A stretch of DNA of 57,196 bases from Rhodoplanes sp. (GCF_013377085.1 NZ_JACAAX010000045.1:1-57196); one strand, 5' to 3'; positions 16,450 through 25,408 are shown, counted from the stretch's first letter. Notes: generated by a model from the letters alone, not told the origin. Program-made: numbers and translations.

Positions 16450-18075
16450 TTAGAACAGCGTGCCCTGCCCGGCCGCAGGCGCCTTTCGGCGCCCCGGCCT
16501 GGCCGGGTTCGGCCGCTCCTGCGGGGAGGGCTGGGGCGACGCCTGCGGCGAGGTGGGCGGCGTGGCGCCAGTACCGCCGTCGGCCGTGGCGCCCACCCTC
16601 CCGTCGGAAAATTGGAGCGAGAGGCGTTGCCCGGCCACCACCGCGGCGGCGCTGCGCAGCGGCCGGTCGTCCGGCCCGCGCACCAGGGCAAAACCGCGCG
16701 CCAGCACGCCCGTGTAGGACAGCGCCGCAAGGAGCTGGCCGGCCCGGGCGAGGCGGGCGCGGCGCTCCGCCAGGAGCCCCCTGGAGGCCCGGGCAGCCCG
16801 GCTGGACAGTGCGGCGATGCGCTCGCGGTCGCGCACCAGGGCCTGGCGATGCGCCGCCAGCGCGGCCCGCAGCGCCGCCGTCAGCCGGCCCGAGGCGGCC
16901 GTGAAACGGTCGCGGCGGCGCTCGGATCGAACGCGCAGGCTGCGCAGCGTGCGTCCCGACAGGACGGCGAGGCGCTCGCGCTCGCGCGCCACCCGGCTGC
17001 GCAGCACCAGCGGCGTCAGCCGCGCCGCGATCCGCGAAAAGTCGGAGCGGTGGCGGTGGGCCCCGGCGAGCAGCGCCCGCGGCAACCGCCCGGCGGCCCC
17101 GTCGAGCCTTTGGCGCGACACCGCGAACAAGGCATCGGCGGTGGGCAGCGCCCGGGCGGCGGAGCGCAGCGCGACGCGGCGAGCCTCCTGGGTCCGGGTC
17201 CAGCAGGTCAGCACCCGCCGGCCGAGGCCGTCGACGCGGGCCAACAGCTCGGAGCGGACCGGCACCGCCATCTCGGCGGCGGCCGTCGGGGTCGGGGCGC
17301 GGCGGTCGGCGGCGAAGTCGATCAGGGTGACGTCGGTCTCGTGGCCGACGGCCGAGATCAGCGCAATGTCGCTGTCGGCCGCGGCCCGCACCACGACCTC
17401 CTCGTTGAAGGCCCACAGATCCTCGATCGAGCCGCCGCCGCGGGCGACGATCAGGAGGTCCGGCCGCGGGATCGGCCCGCCCTCGGGCAGCGCGTTGAAG
17501 CCGCGGATGGCGGCGGCGATCTCCTCGGCCGCGCCCTCGCCCTGCACCCGCACGGGCCACACCAGCACGGGCCGCGGGAAGCGATCGGCGAGACGGTGCA
17601 GGATGTCGCGAATGACGGCCCCGGTCGGCGACGTGACGACGCCGATCACGTTGGGCAGCGACGGCAGGAGCTGCTTCCTCGCCTCGTCGAACAGGCCCTC
17701 GGCGGCGAGCGCCTGCTTGCGCTGCTCGAGCAGCGCCATCAGGGCGCCGAGGCCGGCCGGCTCCAGGGTCTCGATGACGATCTGGTAGGTCGAGCGCCCC
17801 GGATAGGTGGTGAGCCGCCCGGTGGCGATCACCTCCAGGCCCTCCTCCGGCTTGACCCGCATGCGAGCGAAGGCGGTGCGCCACACCACGGCGTCGATGC
17901 GGGCGCTCTCGTCCTTCAAGGCGAAATAGGCATGGCCGGAGGAGTGAACGCCGCGAAACCCGGAGATCTCGCCGCGCACCCGGACATGCCCGAAGGCGTC
18001 CTCGACGGTGCGCTTGAGCGCCGAGGAGAGCTCCGACACGGTCCATTCGGGGATGTTGAGGCGGGGCTCGTCCAT
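16450..18075 (-). CDS. xseA: Exodeoxyribonuclease VII large subunit XseA
   Basis: This 541-residue catalytic subunit of exonuclease VII degrades single-stranded DNA. It has an N-terminal OB-fold ([31 protein letters not shown] and on, residues about 10-110), then the catalytic core with the [35 protein letters not shown] and [27 protein letters not shown] blocks. A long arginine-rich coiled-coil region follows (about residues 280-450). The C-terminus is an unusual Pro/Ser/Arg-rich tail ([25 protein letters not shown]). ATG 18075 was chosen; a GTG at 18090 is possible but its ribosome site would be too close. xseB is not in the window. Confidence 0.93.
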   Translation of the reverse strand: MDEPRLNIPEWTVSELSSALKRTVEDAFGHVRVRGEISGFRGVHSSGHAYFALKDESARIDAVVWRTAFARMRVKPEEGLEVIATGRLTTYPGRSTYQIVIETLEPAGLGALMALLEQRKQALAAEGLFDEARKQLLPSLPNVIGVVTSPTGAVIRDILHRLADRFPRPVLVWPVRVQGEGAAEEIAAAIRGFNALPEGGPIPRPDLLIVARGGGSIEDLWAFNEEVVVRAAADSDIALISAVGHETDVTLIDFAADRRAPTPTAAAEMAVPVRSELLARVDGLGRRVLTCWTRTQEARRVALRSAARALPTADALFAVSRQRLDGAAGRLPRALLAGAHRHRSDFSRIAARLTPLVLRSRVARERERLAVLSGRTLRSLRVRSERRRDRFTAASGRLTAALRAALAAHRQALVRDRERIAALSSRAARASRGLLAERRARLARAGQLLAALSYTGVLARGFALVRGPDDRPLRSAAAVVAGQRLSLQFSDGRVGATADGGTGATPPTSPQASPQPSPQERPNPARPGRRKAPAAGQGTLF

Positions 18076-18090
18076 GGTCTCGGCTTTCAC

Positions 18091-18206
18091 CTCTCCCCGC
18101 TCGCGGGGAGAGGTCGAACCGCGCAGCGGTCCGGGTGAGGGGGCGTTTCCGTATCCACGAGATGCCCCCTCACCCCGACCCTCTCCCCGCAGGCGGGGAG
18201 AGGGAG
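18091..18206. repeat. Palindromic element, CTCTCCCCGC/GGTGAGGGGGCG family, copy 1
   Basis: It is bounded by CTCTCCCCGCtcGCGGGGAGAG and CTCTCCCCGCagGCGGGGAGAG hairpins, with an inner inverted pair GGTGAGGGGGCG / GCCCCCTCACC around GTATCCACGA. Related copies lie at 26811-26930 and 45419-45549. It fills the gap between the pfkB-type 3' end and the xseA start. Confidence 0.8.
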
Positions 18207-18248
18207 CCGCTGGCGCCGGCGCAGAATCAAGTGACGGAATTGCGTCCC

Positions 18249-19391
18249 CTACTCCGCCGCCATATCGCCGAGACGGTCGTCGCTCGGCGACTCGAAATGC
18301 AGCGGCCAGCGGCGGGTGGCGAAGTCCGGCCCGAGCGCCGCCATCTTGGCCTGCAGCTCGTCGCGCTTGAGCAGGCCGGTCTGGGTGTCGACGAAGCCGA
18401 CCACCGAGGCGGCGTTGATGGTCGCCGCCTTGAGGGCCTCGAGCGGCGGATAGCCGAGCGCCTCGAAGGACGTGTAGGTCGACGTGAAGGCGTCGCCCGC
18501 GCCGGCCGTTCCGGCGACCATGCAGTCGACCGACGGGCAGTACACGATCTCGTCCGGGGTCGCCACATAGGCGCCGCGCTTGCCGTCGGTGAGCAGCACC
18601 CGCTTCGGCCCGAGGCTGGTCACGGCGCGGAAGAAGGCGACGACGCTCATGTCGAAGCCGCCGCCCGAGAGCGGCCGATTGTCGATCTCGGGCCGCTCCT
18701 CACCGGGGGCGAGCGGCAGCTTGGGGCCGCCCTCGCCGAACTGGGCGATCAGGCTCGGCACCAGGGTCGAGGCCTCGCCGCGGTTGAGCGCGACGATGTC
18801 GACCATGCGCAGCGCGTCCTGGAACGGTCCGGCGCGGGCCGAGAGCTGGCGGACGCCCGGGTTGGTCGCGACCAGCGCGCCCTGCGCCTTGGCGCGGCGG
18901 ACGATGTCGGGGAACCGCTCGGCCGACTTGCCGCTGAGCGAGGTGATGTAGATGACGTCGACCGCGAAGGCGTGGTCGTGAAGATCCTCCGCCTCCAGGC
19001 CCGTGTTGGCGCCACGGAACGTGAACACGGCGGCGTTGCGGTCGTGCGAGGAGATCAGCACCGAGGCGCCGGTCGGCGCCTTGCGGTCACGCAGCGCCCA
19101 GCGGGTCGAGACGCCCTCGTGCTCGAGCGTGGTCAGGATCATTTCGGCGCGGCTGTCCTGGCCGAGCTTGATCAGGCTCGAGACGTCGAAGCCGAGCCGC
19201 GCCATCGACACGGCGGCGTTGACGGCGCCGCCGCCGATATGGGTGGAAATCTCCAGCGCCTCGGTCTTGCGGCCTTCCTCCATCAGCAGGAAGGAACTGT
19301 CGGCATTGGACATCGCCATTCGTTCGATGCGCGAGCTCTCGATGATCGCGATGGTGTCGATCATGGCTCCGCCGACCGTCAGGGCTTTCAT
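18249..19391 (-). CDS. PfkB family sugar/ribokinase-like kinase
   Basis: This 380-residue carbohydrate kinase has the N-terminal [19 protein letters not shown] block and the C-terminal catalytic motif [13 protein letters not shown], whose aspartate acts as base. A ribosome site AGGAGGG precedes ATG 19391. It is longer than typical PfkB proteins because of an insertion of about 30 residues ([19 protein letters not shown]) before the [28 protein letters not shown] segment. The substrate (ribose, fructose, nucleoside or other) cannot be told from sequence. It is divergent from a DMT transporter gene. Confidence 0.85.
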   Translation of the reverse strand: MKALTVGGAMIDTIAIIESSRIERMAMSNADSSFLLMEEGRKTEALEISTHIGGGAVNAAVSMARLGFDVSSLIKLGQDSRAEMILTTLEHEGVSTRWALRDRKAPTGASVLISSHDRNAAVFTFRGANTGLEAEDLHDHAFAVDVIYITSLSGKSAERFPDIVRRAKAQGALVATNPGVRQLSARAGPFQDALRMVDIVALNRGEASTLVPSLIAQFGEGGPKLPLAPGEERPEIDNRPLSGGGFDMSVVAFFRAVTSLGPKRVLLTDGKRGAYVATPDEIVYCPSVDCMVAGTAGAGDAFTSTYTSFEALGYPPLEALKAATINAASVVGFVDTQTGLLKRDELQAKMAALGPDFATRRWPLHFESPSDDRLGDMAAE

Positions 19392-19797
19392 CGCATCCCT
19401 CCTGCAGCATCGTCTGTCCGAACGAGACGCGTCACAACCCCGGCGTGCCGGCGGCCGACCGCCTCCGGCTTGACCGTCCAGGACGCGATTCGTCAAGGCG
19501 CCTCCACCTGGAGGCACGGTCCGCGGATCCGTCCGCTGCCGATCACCGGACCCGTTGCGGGTCCCCGTCCCGGTTCTTTGCGAGCAGCCCCCGCGTGTCC
19601 GTCGACCGATCGCCTGCGCCTGCGCTCGATCACGCCACCATCCCGGCCCTATGAGATATAACGGTTTGGCGTTTCCTGCACCAGCGGCCAGGCGAGGTGG
19701 CCCACGGACAGGTTGACGCTGCGCGTCCGCGCCGTCGCGTGCCCCACCCCTTCTCTCGTTCCGCCGGCGCGGCGGGGCCTCGCCCGGAGACGAGCCT
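19392..19797. other. Divergent intergenic region, pfkB-type / EamA-type genes
   Basis: No credible gene is seen in these 406 bases. A short AT-rich patch with TATAAC (19657-19662) could be a -10 box for the rightward gene, but no good -35 is visible. No repeat element was found. Confidence 0.4.
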
Positions 19798-20697
19798 TTG
19801 TCGGACGGACCCTGGATCTGGGCCGCTTTCACGGTCGCGGCCGCCGCGGCCCAGACGGCGCGCAACGCCGCCCAGCGGCAGCTCACCCGGACGCTGGGGA
19901 CCGTCGGGGCGACCCATGTCCGCTTCCTCTACGGCCTGCCCTTCGCGCTGGTGTTCCTGGCCGGCATCGTGCTGGTGACCGGGACCGTGCCGCCGCGGCC
20001 GCCGGCCGTGTTCTTTCTCTTCGTGACGTCCGGCGCCCTCACCCAGATCGGCGCCACGGCCATGATGCTGGCCGCCATGGGCGAGCGCTCGTTTCTCGCC
20101 GTGATCGCCTACACCAAGACGGAGCCCGTGCAGGTCGCCCTGTTCGGGCTGCTGGTGCTCGGCGACACCGTGACGCTGCCGATGGCGGCCGCCATCGCCA
20201 TCGCCACGGCCGGCGTGGTGCTGATGTCGGTCAAGCCCGGCCAGGCCGGCGGCGGCGGCGGCATGCGGCCGATGCTGCTCGGCCTCGGCTCGGCGGCGCT
20301 GTTCGCGCTCTCGGCGATCGGTTTTCGCGGGGCGATCCTCAGCCTCGGCGCCGACTTCCTCACCGCCGCCACCACCACGCTGTGCGTCGGGCTGACGATC
20401 CAGGCCGTGCTGCTGTCGCTCTATCTGGCGCTGCGCGACCGCGCCGTGATGGTCGCGGTGCTGCGAGCCTGGCGGCCGTCGCTGGTCGCCGGCTTCATGG
20501 GGGCGCTCGCCTCGCAGTTCTGGTTTCTCAGCTTCGCGCTGACATCGGCCGCGAACGTCCGCACGCTGGCGCTGGTCGAGGTGCTGTTCGCGCAAGCCGT
20601 CAGCCGCTTCGCCTTCAAGCAGCGCACCACGGTGCGCGAGCTGCTCGGGATTGCCCTGATCGTCGGCGGCGTCGTGCTGCTGCTTTGGGGGCAGTGA
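19798..20697 (+). CDS. EamA/DMT superfamily transporter
   Basis: This 299-residue membrane protein has about ten hydrophobic helices in two EamA halves (second half from about residue 155, GMRPMLLGLGSAALFALSAIG). The first half contains FLAVIAYTKTEPVQVALFGLLVLGDTVTLP, which is typical of the conserved EamA loop. It ends with a family-style helix IALIVGGVVLLLWGQ. The frame opens with TTG at 19798; no ATG is suitably placed. It probably exports or imports a small metabolite; substrate unknown. Confidence 0.82.
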   Translation: MSDGPWIWAAFTVAAAAAQTARNAAQRQLTRTLGTVGATHVRFLYGLPFALVFLAGIVLVTGTVPPRPPAVFFLFVTSGALTQIGATAMMLAAMGERSFLAVIAYTKTEPVQVALFGLLVLGDTVTLPMAAAIAIATAGVVLMSVKPGQAGGGGGMRPMLLGLGSAALFALSAIGFRGAILSLGADFLTAATTTLCVGLTIQAVLLSLYLALRDRAVMVAVLRAWRPSLVAGFMGALASQFWFLSFALTSAANVRTLALVEVLFAQAVSRFAFKQRTTVRELLGIALIVGGVVLLLWGQ

Positions 20698-20718
20698 GGG
20701 AGCGGGCAAAGGCCGTCA

Positions 20719-20836
20719 GTTCAGGGCGCGGGCCGAAGGTCCGCGAGCCTGGAATCCATGACCCCGGTGCGGATTGCTCTCGAAAGACAGGCCGTATGGG
20801 TTCCGGGCTAGGCCCTTCGGGCCGCCCCGGAACGAC
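20719..20836. repeat. Imperfect palindromic element between convergent genes
   Basis: It contains GGGCCGAAGGTCCGCGAGCCTGG and GGGCTAGGCCCTTCGGGCC hairpins around a centre TGACCCCGGTGCGG. It fills the space between the transporter and DUF1178 3' ends. No match to the other families in this window was seen beyond its general layout. Confidence 0.5.
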
Positions 20837-20848
20837 AGAGCACCTTGC

Positions 20849-21412
20849 TCAGTTCCGCTCGTCCGGCAGCGTGGGCAGCGGATGGAACGCGATGCCCTCG
20901 TCGAGCATCGCCTCGACCTCGTCGGCCGAGGCCTCGCCGTAGATCGAGCGGTGCTCGGTCTCGCCGTAATGCATGCGGCGCGCCTCGTCGGGAAAGCGGC
21001 CCCCGACATGCTCGGCGTTCTTCACCAGGTGATCGCGCAGCTCCCTGAGCTTGCGGCGCAGCTCGACCTCCTGGGGCGACATCAGCGCGACCGGCGCGCG
21101 CGGCTCGGCGGCCGGCGCGGCCGCCGACGGAGCAACCCCGGCATCGCCGGCAGGCGCGGCCGCCGTGACCCCGGCTGCTGCGACACCGGCCGCCGTGACC
21201 TCCGCCATCGCGGCAGCCGCGGCGGCACGGCCGGCCTCCGTCTTGGAGGAGCGGCCGAGCCGCGGTGTCATCAGGGCCTTCTCGACCTTCGCGCTGCCGC
21301 ATGCCGGACAGGTGACCAGGCCGCGAGCGGCCTGGCCGTCATAGTCGGCCGAATTCCGAAACCAGCTCTCGAACGCGTGCCCGTTCGGGCACGCGAGGGC
21401 ATAGCGGATCAT
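20849..21412 (-). CDS. DUF1178 family zinc-ribbon-like protein
   Basis: This 187-residue protein begins MIRYALACPNGHAFESWF. It carries a likely four-ligand metal site: C8 and H12 (CPNGH) plus the CPAC pair near residues 35-38, followed by KVEKALMTPRL. An Ala/Pro-rich linker of about 50 residues separates this from the C-terminal domain with ELRRKLRELRDHLVKNAEHVGGRF and HYGETEHRSIYGEAS. It matches DUF1178. Its ATG overlaps the stop of the nitrilase-type gene, the last step of a grxC-nitrilase-DUF1178 operon. Function unknown. Confidence 0.85.
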   Translation of the reverse strand: MIRYALACPNGHAFESWFRNSADYDGQAARGLVTCPACGSAKVEKALMTPRLGRSSKTEAGRAAAAAAMAEVTAAGVAAAGVTAAAPAGDAGVAPSAAAPAAEPRAPVALMSPQEVELRRKLRELRDHLVKNAEHVGGRFPDEARRMHYGETEHRSIYGEASADEVEAMLDEGIAFHPLPTLPDERN

Positions 21413-22311
21413 TTCGCCTCTTGCAGGGCGTGCACAGGAGCGTGCACATGAACCGCTCCTGCGGTCGGCTCGGTCACCTCGAAGCGGCGGCCGTGCGTGA
21501 GCGACGGAATGCGGCTGCGCGCCGCCGTGACGGCGGCGGGATCGATCTCGGCGAGCACGAAGCCGGGCTCGGTGCCGTTCTCGGCGATGACGACGCCCCA
21601 CGGATCGACCACCATCGAGTGCCCGAAGGTCTCGCGGCCGCTCTCGTGCAGGCCGCCCTGGGCCGCGGCGAAGACGTAGCAGCCGGTCTCGATGGCGCGC
21701 GCCCGCATGAGCACGTGCCAGTGCGCCTCGCCGGTCTGGCGCGTGAACGCCGCCGGGATCGCGATGAACGAGCTGCCGGCCTCGGCGAGCGCCCGGTAGA
21801 GCGCCGGGAAGCGCAGGTCGTAGCAGATCGACAGGCCGATGCGACCCCACGGCAGGTCGCCGACCACGGCGCGCTCGCCCGGGCGGAACATGCGCGACTC
21901 GCGATAGGTCTCGCCGTTGGCGAGATCGACGTCGAACATGTGGATCTTGTCGTAGGACGCCACCACGTCGCCGTTCGGATCGATCAGATACGAGCGGTTG
22001 GCGGCCATCTCCGGGCCGATCTTGATGGCGAGCGAGCCGACATGCAGCCAGATGCGGTGAAGCCGCGCGGTGTCGCGCAGCGCCGCGAGCCCGGCGTCGC
22101 TCTCCTCCGGCGCGACCAGCTCGAGCAGGCGCGCCCGGTCGCTCTCCATCAGATTGGTCATCTCCGGCGTCTGCACATAATGCGCGCCGCGCTCCTTGGC
22201 CTTGCCTATCAGCTTTATGGCCGAATCGATGTTGGCCGCCGGACGACGACCCGATTGAAGCTGAATCAATGCAACCCGAAAGGTCGAGTTCTCTCTGAGC
22301 TGGAATGTCAT
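21409..22311 (-). CDS. Carbon-nitrogen hydrolase, Nit1/Nit2 (deaminated glutathione amidase) type
   Basis: This 300-residue nitrilase-superfamily enzyme has the catalytic triad Glu in TPEMTNLM, Lys in YDKIHMFDVD and Cys in SICYDLRFP. The block HMFDVDLANGETYRES is typical of Nit1, which repairs deaminated glutathione. Location directly after a glutaredoxin gene supports a glutathione-linked role. ATG 22311 has GGAGGG at good spacing and was preferred to the GTG at 22329. The gene is in an operon with grxC upstream and DUF1178 downstream (ATGA overlap). Confidence 0.88.
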   Translation of the reverse strand: MTFQLRENSTFRVALIQLQSGRRPAANIDSAIKLIGKAKERGAHYVQTPEMTNLMESDRARLLELVAPEESDAGLAALRDTARLHRIWLHVGSLAIKIGPEMAANRSYLIDPNGDVVASYDKIHMFDVDLANGETYRESRMFRPGERAVVGDLPWGRIGLSICYDLRFPALYRALAEAGSSFIAIPAAFTRQTGEAHWHVLMRARAIETGCYVFAAAQGGLHESGRETFGHSMVVDPWGVVIAENGTEPGFVLAEIDPAAVTAARSRIPSLTHGRRFEVTEPTAGAVHVHAPVHALQEAK

Positions 22312-22325
22312 GAAACTGCCCTCCG

Positions 22326-22583
22326 TCACGACCTCAACAATGGGTCGAGCTTGCCCGCCTCGTCGAGGGCGTAGAGATCATCGCAGCCGCCGACATGTGT
22401 ATCGCCGATGAAGATCTGCGGCACCGTGGTCCGACCTTGCGCACGCGCCACCATCTCGGCGCGGCGATCGGGCAGACCGGCAACGCCGATCTCCGTGAAG
22501 TCGACCCCCTTCTGGCGAAGCAGTTGCTTCGCGGACGAACAATAGGGACAGAAGGGAGTCGTATAGATTTCAATGTCTGGCAT
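22326..22583 (-). CDS. grxC: Glutaredoxin 3
   Basis: This is a dithiol glutaredoxin of 85 residues with active site CPYC (TTPFCPYCSSAKQLL) and the glutathione-binding TVPQIFIGDTHVGGCDDLYAL. It reduces disulfides using glutathione in the cytoplasm. The start MPDIEIYT matches family length; the open frame further upstream has no support. It is the first gene of a three-gene operon with a nitrilase-type amidase and a DUF1178 protein. Confidence 0.93.
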   Translation of the reverse strand: MPDIEIYTTPFCPYCSSAKQLLRQKGVDFTEIGVAGLPDRRAEMVARAQGRTTVPQIFIGDTHVGGCDDLYALDEAGKLDPLLRS

Positions 22584-22636
22584 CGATCGTCTGGTCTCGT
22601 ACAGCCGGCACTCGCGGTCACGCCGTCGATAGGGGC

Positions 22637-22679
22637 ACGTCGTCCCGATGGTCACGTCGTCCCGATGGTCACATCGTGG
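22637..22679. repeat. 17-bp tandem repeat, 2.5 copies
   Basis: Two exact copies of ACGTCGTCCCGATGGTC (22637-22653, 22654-22670) are followed by a partial third (ACATCGTGG). It lies upstream of grxC and beyond the 3' end of comF, where it could affect expression of either. Confidence 0.85.
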
Positions 22680-22816
22680 TCTGGCGACCCCGCCAGCGGA
22701 TCGCCGTCACACATCGCACCACAGGCATCACGGCACTTACATTGCGCTGCACACTTATGGCAGCGAACCACTATACGGGAGAGTGCGACGCATCAACAAT
22801 CCGTGTCGCCAGAAAG

Positions 22817-23599
22817 TCATATCACCGTTGCGTCTATGACACAGGCGAACACGACGACATCGACATTGGTGGCCCCCGCCCGCAACAATGTTCGTGCACA
22901 AGTCTCCGCCGTCGCACCGGTCGTCATCACATCGTCGACAACGATCAGGCGCCGACCCCGGATGGCGGCTCGGCCCGTCTCGGTGACGCGGAACGCCGAC
23001 TGCACGTTGCTGGCACGCTCGGCGCGCGTCAGGCCGACCTGCTGCGGCGTCGCGCGGACCCGCCTCATCGCGTCGGCGAGCACGGATATGCCGCGCGATT
23101 CCGCCATCACGGTGGCGAGCAGAGCGGCCTGGTTGAAGCGCCGCGCCCACAACCGCCGCCAGTGCAACGGCACCGGCACCAGTGCATCCGCCGTCCCGAT
23201 CAACTCACGTCCGGCCTCGGCCATCCATCGCCCCATCATGGGCGCGAGCTCGAGCCGATCCCCGAACTTCAACGCATGAACCAGCGATCGGGCCACCTCG
23301 TCGTAACGAACCGCCGCCCGCGCCCGCCCGAAGGCCGGCGGATCGGCGATCGCCCGCGGCGACAACAGGCCCGTCCCGGCCAATCCTGGCCCGACATCGT
23401 GAGCGAACGGCACGCCGAGCCGCTCGCAATAAGGCCGCGCTATGAACGACAAACGCGACCAGCAGGACGCGCACAACGCACCTGCATCACTCACCGGATC
23501 GCCGCACGCCGGACACAGCGGCGGCAACACGGCATCGACGGCGACGCGGAACACGGACCGCAGGCCGGTCATGGTTGTGGCCAACGTCCGCGTCGCCAT
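22817..23599 (-). CDS. ComF family phosphoribosyltransferase-like protein
   Basis: This 260-residue protein has an N-terminal double zinc-finger-like motif (CPACGDP...CASC), the ComF core DALVPVPLHWRRLWARRFNQAALLA and the PRPP-binding loop RRLIVVDDVMTTGATAETCARTL. ComF homologues are linked to DNA uptake in competent bacteria and occur widely without other competence genes, so the precise role here is open. The gene is divergent from a methyltransferase gene, and different 17-bp tandem repeats flank it on both sides. Confidence 0.9.
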   Translation of the reverse strand: MATRTLATTMTGLRSVFRVAVDAVLPPLCPACGDPVSDAGALCASCWSRLSFIARPYCERLGVPFAHDVGPGLAGTGLLSPRAIADPPAFGRARAAVRYDEVARSLVHALKFGDRLELAPMMGRWMAEAGRELIGTADALVPVPLHWRRLWARRFNQAALLATVMAESRGISVLADAMRRVRATPQQVGLTRAERASNVQSAFRVTETGRAAIRGRRLIVVDDVMTTGATAETCARTLLRAGATNVDVVVFACVIDATVI

Positions 23600-23684
23600 A
23601 TGAACCCTCGTTCATCACCTTCGCTCGACGGGCGTCGATTTTCGGCGCACGTCGTGACGCAACACTTCTCGTCCTGCAACGCAC

Positions 23685-23752
23685 GTTGTCTCGAACCACA
23701 AGTTGTCTCGAACCGCAGGCTGTCTCGAACCGCAGGCTGTCTCAAACCGCAC
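23685..23752. repeat. 17-bp tandem repeat, 4 copies
   Basis: Four units of the type GNTGTCTCGAACCGCAG start at 23685, 23702, 23719 and 23736, with a fifth fragment after them. Units 2 and 3 differ at one position. The array lies in the divergent gap between comF and the methyltransferase gene, about 85 bases from the comF start codon and 120 from the other. Confidence 0.9.
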
Positions 23753-23872
23753 GTTGCGCGCCACCCTTGGTTCTCATGCAAGTGGCGCGCCAAAACCTTC
23801 GGCCGTCTCGGCCGGCTTTCGGCCGGTCGGCAAGACTCACCTATCCGTGTGCATCATAACGCAGGATGGTAA

Positions 23873-24781
23873 ATGGTTGCTCCTCGCGTCTTCGACCGTC
23901 CCCTGCTTCTGCAGCGTCGCCGCCGCGCCGCCGCGCTGGGATCCGCGGTCTTCCTGCTCGACCGCGTCGCCGCCGACATGGCGGACCGGCTCGCCGCGAC
24001 GCTGCGCACCTTCGACCGCGTCGTCGACCTCGGCACGCCGACCGACGCGGTGCGCACCGCGCTCGCCTTCCATCCGCGCCTCGGCACCCTGATCGCCATG
24101 GATATGCTGGCGACAGCCGATCGGATCACCGGGCTTGCGGTCGCCGCCGACGAGGAGGCACTGCCCTTCGCCGACGCCTCGCTCGATCTCGTCGTCTCGG
24201 GCCTGGCGCTGCAGACCGTCAACGACCTGCCCGGCACGTTCGCGCAGGTGCGCCGCGCGCTGCGGCCCGACGGCCTGTTTCTCGCCGCGCTCCTCGGCGG
24301 CGCCACCCTGACCGAGCTGCGCCAGAGCTTTTCTGCCGCCGAGAGCGAGTGCGACGGCGGGCTGTCGCCGCGGGTCGCGCCGTTCGCCGACGTGCGCGAC
24401 GTCGGCGCACTGCTGCAGCGCGCCGGCTTCGCCCTGCCGGTCACCGATGTCGACGCCGTGACGGTGCGCTACGCCTCGCCGGTCGCCCTGATTCAGGACC
24501 TCCGCCGCATGGGAGCGACCAACCCGCTCGCCGAGCGGCGCCGCCGTCCACTGCGGCGGACGACGCTGCTGCGGGCGCTGCAGATTTACACCGACCGCTT
24601 CTCCGATCCCGACGGGCGCGTGCGCGCCACCTTCGAGATCGTCTGGCTGTCCGGCTGGGCGCCGCACGAGAGCCAGCAGAAGCCCCTGCGCCCCGGCAGC
24701 GCGACGACGCGGCTCGCCGACGCGCTCGGCACCAAGGAGATTTCGGCGGGCGAGAAGGCGAATCCCGGACGAAAGCCGTAG
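23873..24781 (+). CDS. Class I SAM-dependent methyltransferase, NDUFAF5/BioC-like
   Basis: This 302-residue protein begins RVFDRPLLLQRRRRAA, the N-terminal signature of the alphaproteobacterial relatives of mitochondrial NDUFAF5. The methyltransferase core includes ADEEALPFADASLDLVVSGLALQTVNDLPGTFAQVRRALRPDGLFLAALLG in blocks. The glycine-rich motif I is degenerate (VVDLGTPTDAV). The C-terminal LIQDLRRMGATNPLAERRR block is diagnostic of this group. In mitochondria NDUFAF5 modifies complex I; the same here is inference. Its TAG stop is formed by the first bases of the palindromic element at 24778. Confidence 0.82.
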   Translation: MVAPRVFDRPLLLQRRRRAAALGSAVFLLDRVAADMADRLAATLRTFDRVVDLGTPTDAVRTALAFHPRLGTLIAMDMLATADRITGLAVAADEEALPFADASLDLVVSGLALQTVNDLPGTFAQVRRALRPDGLFLAALLGGATLTELRQSFSAAESECDGGLSPRVAPFADVRDVGALLQRAGFALPVTDVDAVTVRYASPVALIQDLRRMGATNPLAERRRRPLRRTTLLRALQIYTDRFSDPDGRVRATFEIVWLSGWAPHESQQKPLRPGSATTRLADALGTKEISAGEKANPGRKP

Positions 24782-24862
24782 GGTGCAATGAGCGCAGCGA
24801 ATTGCACCTGATCACGCCGCCTTCTTTCGCCGGCGCAATTCGCTGCGCTCATTGCGCCCTAC
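24778..24862. repeat. GTAGGG...CCCTAC element that supplies both neighbours' stop codons
   Basis: The ends are GTAGGGTGCAATGAGCGCAG (left) and its near-complement ending CGCCCTAC (right), with a small inner hairpin TTTCGCCGGCG. The TAG at 24779-24781 ends the rightward methyltransferase gene, and the complementary TAG (24861-24859) ends the leftward Nudix gene. It is related to the arms of the element at 9377-9503. Confidence 0.85.
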
Positions 24863-25260
24863 AGGAGAAGCCCGATCAGGTGCGCGACCAGCGGCACGTC
24901 GGCCTCTGGCATCGCATAGTCGCGCAGCTTGGCGGGGCGCACCCAGGCGAGGCCCTGGCCCTCGCGCGCGGTGACGAAGCCCTCCCAGCGCCGGCACACA
25001 TAGAGCGGCATCAAGAGATGGAAGTCGTCATAGGTGTGGCTGGCGAAGGTGAGCGGCGCCAGGCACGGCTCCTTCACGGCAATGCCGAGCTCCTCGTCGA
25101 GCTCGCGGATCAGCGCCTGCTCGGGCTTTTCGCCCGCCTCGACCTTGCCGCCGGGAAACTCCCACAGGCCCGCCATCGACCGGCCCTCGGGCCGCCGCGC
25201 CAACAGGATGCGCCCGTCGGCATCGATCAGCGCGCAGGCGGCGACCAGGACCAGTTTCAC
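24859..25260 (-). CDS. mutT: Nudix hydrolase, MutT type
   Basis: This 133-residue protein has a full Nudix box, GGKVEAGEKPEQALIRELDEELGI, here cited in parts: GGKVEAGE and RELDEELGI. It is preceded by the MutT-typical ILLARRPEGRSMAGLWEFP. It probably hydrolyses 8-oxo-dGTP. The GTG at 25260 (VKLVLVAAC) has AGGAG seven bases upstream and fits family length; the longer frame adds 26 unsupported residues. It is next to argJ, a pairing I recall from other Hyphomicrobiales. The stop codon lies inside the palindromic element at 24778. Confidence 0.88.
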   Translation of the reverse strand: MKLVLVAACALIDADGRILLARRPEGRSMAGLWEFPGGKVEAGEKPEQALIRELDEELGIAVKEPCLAPLTFASHTYDDFHLLMPLYVCRRWEGFVTAREGQGLAWVRPAKLRDYAMPEADVPLVAHLIGLLL

Positions 25261-25286
25261 GGGAGGCTCCTGAAAAGGCCGGCCCG

Positions 25287-25393
25287 GTAGGGTGGGCAAA
25301 GGCGCGGAACGCGCCGTGCCCACGCGCGCCACACCCACGCGCGACCTCCGACGTGGGCACGGCGCGCCTTCGGCGCCCCTTTGCCCACCCTAC
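25287..25393. repeat. GTAGGGTGGGCAAAG...CTTTGCCCACCCTAC element
   Basis: The ends GTAGGGTGGGCAAAGG and CCTTTGCCCACCCTAC are exact inverted copies. Inner hairpins include GGCGCGGAACGCGCC and a CGTGGGCACGGCGCGCC / GGCGCG pair. It lies between the argJ 3' end and the mutT start. Confidence 0.85.
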
Positions 25394-25408
25394 GACACAC
25401 CGATCCGC

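Noticed and set aside
18181-18206. Rho-independent terminator of the pfkB-type gene
   Set aside because: The hairpin CTCTCCCCGC/GCGGGGAGAG has no T-run and is the end of a repeated element with copies elsewhere.
23685-23752. CRISPR array
   Set aside because: The 17-bp units are adjacent without spacers, and no cas gene is present; it is a simple tandem repeat.
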